Made by a program: the position numbers and the translations under genes
Notes under the pieces: model-generated
Told to the model about the DNA's origin: nothing
Databases searched by the model: none
Seen by the model: the letters and a program-made list of their open reading frames with translations, nothing else
NCBI GenBank assembly: GCA_003225315.1
Contig: QHZD01000045.1
Coordinates: forward strand, 1 to 64,000
DNA from: Acidobacteriota bacterium
Lineage (GTDB): Bacteria; Acidobacteriota; Terriglobia; Acidiferrales; UBA7541
Direction: 5' to 3'
DNA length: 64,000 nt
Shown: positions 35,892 through 43,434 of the stretch, in pieces
Layout: each line of letters begins with the position of its first letter
Numbering within the stretch: position 1 is the first letter of the stretch

Positions 35892-37447
35892 CTTGCTGGA
35901 TTTACGGGGATGCTGGATCTAATGAACTGCGCAATGTCCGCCTTGAGCTTGGCAAGCGACGGCGGGTGTACGTACATCATGTGGCCCGCTTCGTAGTAAG
36001 CGCCACTGAGATGGCCGCGCAACGTCGGGTCGAGGGCGAGATGGTCGAAGGTGTAGTCCGCGGCAAAAAACGGCGTAGCCAGGTCGTAGTAGCCCTTGGC
36101 CACAAAAACATGCAGGAACGGGTTTTGCGTCATGGCACCGCGCAGCGTCTCTGCCACGTTGACATAGCGATTCTCGTACGGAGCGTAATTCCACGGACGC
36201 ACGCGCCCGGTCAGAACTTCATAGGGAAGGTCGCTGTCAAACTTGAGGTCGTTGCGCGCATAATCATTCAACATTCCTGAGTAGGGGCCAATGATCGCCG
36301 CGATGCTGGGGTCAAACTCTGGGCGTTCACCTGCGGCGTCGCGATCGATGCCGGTGAAGCGCGCGTCGATGCGGCCGATAGTGCGGCGTTCGCTGCGTAG
36401 GAGTTCCTTCGTGAAGCGCTGGATTTCGATGCGCAGATTGGTGCGGTCTATGTAGTCGGGGGAAAGCCCGGTCAGGCGCGCGACCTTCTGTATGATCTCC
36501 ACGCGCCGAGCGCTGGGCAGAGCATCCCCCGTCATGAGCGAATCGGTGTATTCTCCTACCGCGAATTTGCGCGATTCTTCGATGGCCTTCTCAACGCCGC
36601 CACCCTGCAAATCCGGCGGAAGCTTCTTGTGATACCACGCAATGGCAGTGTATGTCGGCAAATAGAGGATATACGGCAGGTCATTGCCGGCGTCGAACTC
36701 GGCCGTCTCAAAATTCAAGATCGAGGAAATCAGCACGATGCCATTCAGATACATGCCGTAGCGCTGTTGGAGATAGCCGGAAAGGCCCGCGGCGCGCGTA
36801 GTGCCATAGCTTTCACCGGCAAGAAATTTCGGCGAAGACCAGCGCTTGTTGCGCGTGGCATACAGCCGGATGAAATCGGCGACGGACTCGACGTCTGGCG
36901 TTATACCGTGAAACTGCTGCGGCGCTTCGCCTGGAACTGCACGGCTGTATCCCGTAGAGACGGGATCGATGAACACGAGATCGCTGATGTCGAGGAGTGA
37001 CACGTCATTGTCCACCAGTTTGTAAGGCGGTGGAAGAAGCGATCCCGCATCGCCCATCTGGACGCGCCGCGGACCGAAAAGGCCAAGATGCAGCCACACC
37101 GACGAGGAACCCGGGCCTCCGTTGAAGCTGAAAGTAAGCGGCCGATGGCTTGGGTCGCTAACATCATCCTTGGTGTAAGCGACGTAGAAAATGCTGGCTT
37201 TAGGCGTGCCGTCTTCAAGCTTCAACAGAATCGTGCCGGCCGTCGCCGTGTATTTGATTTCCTGTCCGCCGATCTTCAGGGAATGCTTGGTCTGAACGAC
37301 TTTTTCCTCAGGAATTGGCGGCTTCTTTTCTTCTTTCGGCTTTTCCGCGGTCTTATCCTGCGGCGGTGCCTGCTGCTGGGCAAGGCTCAGATCAGATCGC
37401 AAGAACAACAGAGCGATAGCACCAAAATAACGAACTGAAGGCTTCAT
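35888..37447 (-). CDS. S10-family serine carboxypeptidase, exported
   Basis: 519 residues. A signal peptide (to about residue 23, LSLAQQQ) and a charged P/K/E linker precede the alpha/beta-hydrolase fold. The oxyanion-side motif FNGGPGSSSVWLH and nucleophile LAGESYGTTRAAGL are intact, and the catalytic His lies near the end (YEAGHMMYVHPPS). It removes C-terminal residues from peptides in the periplasm. It is first in the operon with cstA and ybdD and divergent from the serine hydrolase at 37641. Confidence 0.94.
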   Translation of the reverse strand: MKPSVRYFGAIALLFLRSDLSLAQQQAPPQDKTAEKPKEEKKPPIPEEKVVQTKHSLKIGGQEIKYTATAGTILLKLEDGTPKASIFYVAYTKDDVSDPSHRPLTFSFNGGPGSSSVWLHLGLFGPRRVQMGDAGSLLPPPYKLVDNDVSLLDISDLVFIDPVSTGYSRAVPGEAPQQFHGITPDVESVADFIRLYATRNKRWSSPKFLAGESYGTTRAAGLSGYLQQRYGMYLNGIVLISSILNFETAEFDAGNDLPYILYLPTYTAIAWYHKKLPPDLQGGGVEKAIEESRKFAVGEYTDSLMTGDALPSARRVEIIQKVARLTGLSPDYIDRTNLRIEIQRFTKELLRSERRTIGRIDARFTGIDRDAAGERPEFDPSIAAIIGPYSGMLNDYARNDLKFDSDLPYEVLTGRVRPWNYAPYENRYVNVAETLRGAMTQNPFLHVFVAKGYYDLATPFFAADYTFDHLALDPTLRGHLSGAYYEAGHMMYVHPPSLAKLKADIAQFIRSSIPVNPAR

Positions 37448-37640
37448 AGTTGGCGGAACTCCCTTTCAAACTTCGCAAACCGCAAAACTGTGACGTGCGG
37501 CATCGTATGCGAGAGTTCGCACAGCGTCAATCGTCTGGGACGCAATGCTGAAGCAAGCCTCATTTGCGAATTCTTTTGCATCGCGTGGATTCACGGATAC
37601 AATGCGACCTCGAATGAACGTGCGTCCAAAGGGGAGTGGC

Positions 37641-39533
37641 ATGCGTAGCATTGAATTCCATGCCGCTATTTCATTGGTCGCCGCCGCGATATTGCTGACT
37701 CCGACCCAGAGCATCGCACAGCAAAAAGCCGAACTGCCACATCCGAAGACCCTTCAGGAATTGCAGCAGGCCATGAAGGATGTTCTGGAAAAAGAACACG
37801 TCCCGGGAGCCGGCGTGGCACTCGTAGCGAATGGAGTGGTTCTCTGGTGCGGCGGAATCGGCGATGCGGACATCGCTACGAAACGAGCCGTCAGTTGCGA
37901 CACGGAATTTCGCGTGGGCTCGATCAGCAAGACCTTCGTCGCGCTGGCTCTGCTGAAATTACAGGAAGAAGGACGAGTCAACCTTTATGCGCGGTTGCAG
38001 GATGCCGCGCCGGAAATTCCGTTCAAGAACAATTGGGAGGCCATGCATCCCGTTCGAATCGTGCATCTCCTCGAGCACACCGCGGGATTCGACGACATGG
38101 AGCCGAGCGAAGTTTACAACTTGCGTGATCGCGACGACTTTCCGCTGCTCGGCGTGTTCAAGCGATTCAAGAATCCGCAAACGGCCCGCTGGCCTCCGGG
38201 AACTCGAATGTCCTATTCCAATCCGGGGAATGCGATTGCGGGCTACTTGATCGAAAAAGTTACGGGAAAACCTTTCGATCAGTACATCCGCGAAACGTTC
38301 TTGCGGCCAATGGGGATGGAACACGCCGATTATCCGCTCACCGACGCAGGCCGAGCCCTGCTTGCAACCGCCTATGAAGGCAATCCGCCGAAACCTTCTG
38401 GGTACCCGTTCATCTATCTGCGGCCGGCCGGGGACCTGAAAGCTTCGCCAGGCGAACTGGCTAAGCTCGTGCAATTTCTTCTGCGTCGCGGACAGGCGGG
38501 AGACGCGCAACTGGTGAATTCCGAATCGATCTTGCGAATGGAAGCGCCGGAAACTACGCTCGCAGCGAAAAACGGCCTTCGCCTTGGGTATGGCCTCTGC
38601 AATTACACCAGCGTGGAAGGCGGCGTGGTGACGCACGGCCACGACGGCGGAATCGACGGCTTCATTTCTTCCTACCGCTACATGCCGGAGCAGAATTGGG
38701 GCTACGTGATTCTGCTGAACAGCGACAATTCCCAGCGGGCGCTCGAGAGCTTGAATCACCTGGCCATCGACTTTCTCTCCAAGGATTTTTCGAAGCCGCA
38801 AATGCCTGCGATCGATCTTCCGGTAAGCGAGTTGAAGAGATTCACGGGTTTTTACGCACTGCGCGCGCCGCGAAGCCAACTGTTTGCGTTTCTGGATGAC
38901 TTGGCTGGTGGGACGCGCATTCGCGTGATCAATGGCAAGCTGACGCGCTCTGGGCTATTCGGACGGCCAGAGCCGCTACTCTACGTCGGCAAGAACCTCT
39001 TTCGCGGAGAGAAAGAACCGGAGGGAACGACGGTATTTTTCGTCACGCAAAGTGGCGATTGGGCGGTCGCGGGCGAGGGCGTTTCTTACAGCGAGCGGAG
39101 CAGCCTCGCCCTGCCCTTTCTTCGCATCGCACTGCTCTCTCTGAGCCTGTTTTTCATGCTGACTTCTTTGCCGTACGCGCTCGTGTGGCTTTTCTTGAAA
39201 CTCATCGATGCCATGAAGGACGTGCGCCACCTCTCAGTCCGCGTGGTGCCGCTGTCTGCGACGCTGACACTGCTCATCGTGCCGCTCTGTGTGATGAGGC
39301 TGGGCGGCACGCAATTCGGTTCGTTCAATCTCTGGACTGCGGGGATCTTCCTCGGAACATTTTTCTTCCCGCTGCTGTCGATCGTCGGACTGGTCCTGGT
39401 CCTCCGTGTGCCGAAAGAGGAAATCAACCGCGCCGTGAGGATCCATTCGCTCCTGGTTTCCTCGGCCTGCTGCGTGCTTACGGCTTTTCTCTGGTCGTGG
39501 CACTTGCTTGCGTTGCGATTATGGGCACCGTGA
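37641..39533 (+). CDS. Beta-lactamase-family serine hydrolase with C-terminal membrane domain
   Basis: 630 residues from the ATG at 37641 (GGGGAG 6 bases upstream); an earlier start at 37545 would add a tail before the signal peptide MRSIEFHAAISLVAAAILL. The class C-like active site is complete: SISKTF (SxxK, near 99), YSNPGN (YxN) and HGHDGG. After the catalytic domain come a small beta domain and four hydrophobic segments (about 495-630). Family members hydrolyse peptidoglycan-related or other esters and amides. Substrate unknown. Confidence 0.9.
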   Translation: MRSIEFHAAISLVAAAILLTPTQSIAQQKAELPHPKTLQELQQAMKDVLEKEHVPGAGVALVANGVVLWCGGIGDADIATKRAVSCDTEFRVGSISKTFVALALLKLQEEGRVNLYARLQDAAPEIPFKNNWEAMHPVRIVHLLEHTAGFDDMEPSEVYNLRDRDDFPLLGVFKRFKNPQTARWPPGTRMSYSNPGNAIAGYLIEKVTGKPFDQYIRETFLRPMGMEHADYPLTDAGRALLATAYEGNPPKPSGYPFIYLRPAGDLKASPGELAKLVQFLLRRGQAGDAQLVNSESILRMEAPETTLAAKNGLRLGYGLCNYTSVEGGVVTHGHDGGIDGFISSYRYMPEQNWGYVILLNSDNSQRALESLNHLAIDFLSKDFSKPQMPAIDLPVSELKRFTGFYALRAPRSQLFAFLDDLAGGTRIRVINGKLTRSGLFGRPEPLLYVGKNLFRGEKEPEGTTVFFVTQSGDWAVAGEGVSYSERSSLALPFLRIALLSLSLFFMLTSLPYALVWLFLKLIDAMKDVRHLSVRVVPLSATLTLLIVPLCVMRLGGTQFGSFNLWTAGIFLGTFFFPLLSIVGLVLVLRVPKEEINRAVRIHSLLVSSACCVLTAFLWSWHLLALRLWAP

Positions 39534-39547
39534 CACGGCTGCCGCAG

Positions 39548-40870
39548 TCAAGACGAGCGGCCAGCTACGTAGTTACGCGTAATCTTGTTCACAGAGATGG
39601 TTCCCGCCTGGCGCATGATGGTGCGCAACTCGCGGCGCAGGATTTCGAGCACGGCCTCGACACCCGGCTGGCCGAATGCGGCCAGCCCCCACGCATGAGG
39701 GCGACCGATGCCAACTGCAGACGCGCCGAACGCTAGAGCTTTGAACACGTCCGTGCCCCGCCGGATGCCCCCGTCCACAATGACGGGGATTTTCCCGGAA
39801 ACGCCTTCGATCACTTCTGGCAGGCTCTCGATGGTCGGGCGAAGCGTCTCTTCAGCGCGCCCGCCGTGATTCGAGACCATCAGACCGTCCACGCCGTGCT
39901 CCACCGCGAGCTGCGCGTCTTCGCGCGTGACGATTCCCTTGATCAGCAGCTTCACGGTTACGGTATCGCGCAGCCGCTTCACGAAATCCCAATTCATGTT
40001 CGGAGGTTGCACGGCGGTGACGTTCGAAAGATCCAGGCCATTGAGCATCGGTTTCCGGGCTGCGTATGCGGCGAAGCCTCCGGTGCCCGCTCTGGGCCTG
40101 CCGCGCGCAAAGCCCGTGTAAGCGCTCTGATGGCAAGCAGAGCATTCCCTTTTATCCACGAGCTGCGAACGAAATAGAGTTTCGCGGTTGCTCCCCTCCT
40201 GCAGGTCCACGGTGAGGACAATCGCGGGGGAGCCGGCAGCTTCGGCGCGTTTAACGATCGCCCCGCTGACTTCCCAAACATTCGTTGGATAAAGCTGCTG
40301 CCATACTGGCGTACCCGCTGCGGCGGTTACGTCCTCAATGGATGAAGTGGCAACCGTGGACAACATCATGAGGTGTCCTTTGGCACGTGCGGCGCGGGCC
40401 ACCGCGACTTCGCCTTCAGGATGGAAAGCTTTCTGAGCGCTCACCGGAGAGAGCACGATTGGCGAGTTCCACTTCGTTCCGAAAAGGTTCACGGACATGT
40501 CGGTGTTCTCAACGTCAACGAGGCGGCGTGCTCGAATCTGGATCCGCGAATAGCCTTCGCGATTTGCTCGCACTGTTCCGTCATCGTCCACGCCCGTGGA
40601 GAGGTAGCCAAAATGTGCTGGAGGCAGTATCTTGCGCGCCGCAGGCTCAAAATCCATCACATCGAAGGCCTGGTCCGGAGAAGTAATTGCACCGTCGCTT
40701 TGCTGCAGGGAATCGAGCCAGCCAATAAATTTCTTATCCGTGACTTCGCCCGCCGCGAGAAGGCTGGAGAACGAACCAGCCAGAAAGCCCGGGCCGGCCA
40801 GCAGCGGACTTGCCGACACCATCTTTAGGAATTTTCTCCGAGTCTTGATTTCATCGTTGGTGCGATTCAT
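39548..40870 (-). CDS. Tat-exported FMN-dependent alpha-hydroxy-acid oxidase/dehydrogenase
   Basis: 440 residues. The N-terminus TRRKFLKMVSASPLLAGPG is a Tat-type signal (R-R-x-F-L-K). The TIM-barrel body has the FMN-dependent active-site block VSNHGGR and the phosphate-binding DGGIRRGTDVFKALAFGA, as in lactate or glycolate oxidases. A CSACHQ insertion near 236-241 forms a CxxCH, the covalent heme-c motif; with periplasmic export a heme could be attached. Probably oxidises lactate or a similar acid. Convergent with the serine hydrolase. Confidence 0.88.
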   Translation of the reverse strand: MNRTNDEIKTRRKFLKMVSASPLLAGPGFLAGSFSSLLAAGEVTDKKFIGWLDSLQQSDGAITSPDQAFDVMDFEPAARKILPPAHFGYLSTGVDDDGTVRANREGYSRIQIRARRLVDVENTDMSVNLFGTKWNSPIVLSPVSAQKAFHPEGEVAVARAARAKGHLMMLSTVATSSIEDVTAAAGTPVWQQLYPTNVWEVSGAIVKRAEAAGSPAIVLTVDLQEGSNRETLFRSQLVDKRECSACHQSAYTGFARGRPRAGTGGFAAYAARKPMLNGLDLSNVTAVQPPNMNWDFVKRLRDTVTVKLLIKGIVTREDAQLAVEHGVDGLMVSNHGGRAEETLRPTIESLPEVIEGVSGKIPVIVDGGIRRGTDVFKALAFGASAVGIGRPHAWGLAAFGQPGVEAVLEILRRELRTIMRQAGTISVNKITRNYVAGRSS

Positions 40871-40886
40871 GGTCCCTCTCCTTTTT

Positions 40887-41576
40887 CTATTCCGGCAACG
40901 AAGTGAAGCGCACTAGCGGGTAGAGATCGCGAAAGACCTTGGAGGCCTCGCGCGGAAAAGTAGCTCGCATAGCTACGGAAGGGCTGAATTTGCGTCGTAC
41001 AATCCACGCCAATATCTTTTTCCAATCCTCCGGAGCCGTGGGCCAGCCGTCGTGCTTGGTCCATTCTCCTTTCACCATCTTGTACCAATAGCTTTCGTAG
41101 CGGCGGCCGAGGCGCTTCTCTTGTTTTGCGACCCAGCGGGAATCCGCCGTCACGCGCGGCTCGGCGATCAGCGCAATCGTGGACTCTTTGCGCTTTCCTC
41201 CCGAGTAGATTCGGAAGCCTGCCGTAACCGTATTCACGGCAAGGCCAACGTAGAGCTGTCCAGTTTCTCGTTTGACTGGCGGAGGAACGGAAAATTTCAG
41301 GTACATATGGGTTTTGTAAAGCGTCTTGTCCTTCGCAAAACGAATGTCCCGGTTGATCCGCGAAAAATTCGCGCCGGTTCGGCTGGAGGTATCGAAACGA
41401 GAATCGAGTTCCAGAGCCGTGGGCGTGAGTTCTTCCAGCAAGCGCCGGAAGGGCTGAACGATGGCGGCCTGATAGCGGTCGCGGTTCGCTTCCATCCACT
41501 CCTTGCGATTGTGGCGGCCCAGGTCCTTGAAAAACTGGAACGTTTCGCGGGTGAACACAGGGTTCTTCGTTGCCAT
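40887..41576 (-). CDS. DUF2461 protein
   Basis: 229 residues, entirely the DUF2461 domain: FTRETFQFFKDLGRHNRKEW near the start, RINRDIRFAKDKTLYKTHMY in the middle, and KRLGRRYESYWYKMVKG later. Widespread in bacteria and of unknown biochemistry. It lies 16 bases upstream of the flavin oxidase gene, so the two may share a transcript. Confidence 0.87.
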   Translation of the reverse strand: MATKNPVFTRETFQFFKDLGRHNRKEWMEANRDRYQAAIVQPFRRLLEELTPTALELDSRFDTSSRTGANFSRINRDIRFAKDKTLYKTHMYLKFSVPPPVKRETGQLYVGLAVNTVTAGFRIYSGGKRKESTIALIAEPRVTADSRWVAKQEKRLGRRYESYWYKMVKGEWTKHDGWPTAPEDWKKILAWIVRRKFSPSVAMRATFPREASKVFRDLYPLVRFTSLPE

Positions 41577-41706
41577 AGGGCCTCAGTCCCGAACACAGGC
41601 GTGCCGTAGTGCCCCACAGCCTACACGATTCCGGGGCGAGGTCAATTCATTGGCTGATCCAGATTGGCTCTTGCTGGGATGCATCCGGGCCAGCTAGTCT
41701 GCGGGA

Positions 41707-42363
41707 ATGAGCAACTTCACTCCGACCGAAAGAACAAGAGTCCGGCGCAAGCCTGAGCGCGGCAGCTACGACCGCGAGCTGATCTACTCCATTCTCGATG
41801 AAGCCTTTGTCTGCCATCTCGCCTTCATCGCCGATGGCCAGCCCTTCGTCGTCCCAACAAACTACGTGCGTGTGGGCGACAAACTCTTCCTCCACGGCTC
41901 CACGGCAAGCCGCCTGATGAAAACGTTGGCGAGTGGCGCGCCATTTTGCTTGAGCGTGACGCTTCTCGACGGCATCGTATGCGCGCCGTCGGCCACGGGC
42001 CACTCGGTCAACTACCGTTCCGTCGTGGTGATGGGCCAGGCCGAGCCAGTAGAGGGTGACGCCGCGAAACTGGCGGCCATGCGCGATTTCGTCGAGTACG
42101 TGATCCGCGGCCGCTGGTCCACCGTGCGCCCGCCGACCGAACAGGAATTAAAAGGCACGATGGTGGTGTCCGTGCCGCTGGTGGAAGCTTCCGCCAAAGT
42201 GCGCACCGGCTTCGCGGTCAATGATGAGGAAGATTACGCGACGCCGACGTGGACCGGCGTGATTCCGATGAAATGGTCGTCGCTACCGCCCGTGCCAGAC
42301 CCGCGCGGCAATTCTTCTATAGCTCCGCCGCCAAACATTCAACACTATTCCCGGCCGCAATAG
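41707..42363 (+). CDS. Pyridoxamine 5'-phosphate oxidase-like flavin protein
   Basis: 218 residues with the split-barrel FMN-binding fold: RGSYDRELIYSILDEAFVCH, LAFIADGQPFVVPTNYVR and YRSVVVMGQAEPV. Proteins of this group (PF12900-like) bind FMN, F420 or heme and many act in detoxification. Substrate unknown. Single gene, divergent from the DUF2461 gene. Confidence 0.85.
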   Translation: MSNFTPTERTRVRRKPERGSYDRELIYSILDEAFVCHLAFIADGQPFVVPTNYVRVGDKLFLHGSTASRLMKTLASGAPFCLSVTLLDGIVCAPSATGHSVNYRSVVVMGQAEPVEGDAAKLAAMRDFVEYVIRGRWSTVRPPTEQELKGTMVVSVPLVEASAKVRTGFAVNDEEDYATPTWTGVIPMKWSSLPPVPDPRGNSSIAPPPNIQHYSRPQ

Positions 42364-42419
42364 CCCCTGGCCATGAATTACTCTAACCACACAAAGTTGT
42401 ATTGAGTTTTTGCCGGGAT

Positions 42420-43058
42420 CTATTTTGATTGTGATCCGGAGAATGCTGACGCCAGCCCCAGCGCGATCAGCCCTCCCCCAGAGATGTTTCGCTGAGCGCG
42501 GCGAAGACGCAGGCTGCTTCGAATGCGTTCGGCGACGGTCCCAGCAATCACGGCGTAAACGGAGTCGCTGCACCAACCCATCAGGGCAAACAAGGTTCCC
42601 AATTGCAGGATTTGGAGCGTCATGTGTCCGCGCGCTGGATCGACAAATTGCGGCAGAAAGGCCAGAAAGAAGAGCGCCGTCTTGGGATTGAGCAAATTCA
42701 CTAGCAGGCCTTGACCGTAGAGGCGAATCGGTTTCGTTTCGCCCGTATCGGCTTCTACAAGCTGCTCATCCTTGCGCCGCAGCGTCTTAATTCCGAGATA
42801 GATCAGGTAGGCCGCGCCGAGATACTTTATAAACTGAAACGCCACCACCGAAGAAGCCAACAGCGCGGAAATCCCCAGAGCCGCCGCAACCACGTGGCAC
42901 AGCGTCCCGGTCACGATGCCCAAGACGGAAACAAGACCCGCCGCGCGTCCATGCCCGATGCTCCGGCTGACCACGTACGTCACCGCTGGACCGGGGATCA
43001 CCAACAGAATCGCGGCTCCAGTGATGAACAACAACAGTGAGGAATGGCTGATCAACAT
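42420..43058 (-). CDS. LysE/RhtB-family amino acid exporter
   Basis: 212 residues with six hydrophobic segments. The family signature GPAVTYVVSRSIGHGRAAGL is at about 24-43, and NPKTALFFLAFLPQFV near 129-144. Exports amino acids or homoserine-lactone-like compounds; the precise substrate cannot be inferred. Confidence 0.92.
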   Translation of the reverse strand: MLISHSSLLLFITGAAILLVIPGPAVTYVVSRSIGHGRAAGLVSVLGIVTGTLCHVVAAALGISALLASSVVAFQFIKYLGAAYLIYLGIKTLRRKDEQLVEADTGETKPIRLYGQGLLVNLLNPKTALFFLAFLPQFVDPARGHMTLQILQLGTLFALMGWCSDSVYAVIAGTVAERIRSSLRLRRAQRNISGGGLIALGLASAFSGSQSK

Positions 43059-43080
43059 AGCGCCAGGACTCGCTCACAAG

Positions 43081-43308
43081 TCAGTTGCAGCCACAACCAC
43101 CACCGCAGCAACTCCCCCCGCCGCCCGAGAAGCCGCCGGATGATTTGGTTGAAGCGCCGTTCGCACCATTCGCCGAACTGAAGACGGAGAGCTGGATCGC
43201 GTTGCGCTTCCCCGCGCATTTCGGGCAGGCAATCTCCTGCATCTTATTCAGCACAATTTTTTCAAAGTGCGTCTGACAATCCTCGCAGATGTATTCGTAT
43301 ATTGGCAT
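43081..43308 (-). CDS. FmdB-type zinc-ribbon protein
   Basis: 75 residues: MPIYEYICEDCQTHFEKIV, then IACPKCAGK, giving two CxxC knuckles of the FmdB putative regulatory zinc ribbon. The C-terminus is a Gly/Cys tail (GGGGSCCGGGCGCN). Function unknown. Confidence 0.92.
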   Translation of the reverse strand: MPIYEYICEDCQTHFEKIVLNKMQEIACPKCAGKRNAIQLSVFSSANGANGASTKSSGGFSGGGGSCCGGGCGCN

Positions 43309-43373
43309 CTTCAGACCTCGATCTGATTTCCCTGAACAATTATAGCAGCCTCACGCAATCCTTCCTCTATGCG

Positions 43374-43410
43374 AAAAAACAATGGCTCCATGCCTTGCAT
43401 GGAGCCATTG
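43374..43410 (-). terminator. Intrinsic terminator of the radical SAM gene
   Basis: A perfect 14-base stem, CAATGGCTCCATGC with GCATGGAGCCATTG and a 3-base loop, followed on the minus strand by six T residues (43374-43379). It is 24 bases beyond the stop codon. Confidence 0.94.
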
Positions 43411-43434
43411 AAATCTGCGGACTTGACAGACTAC

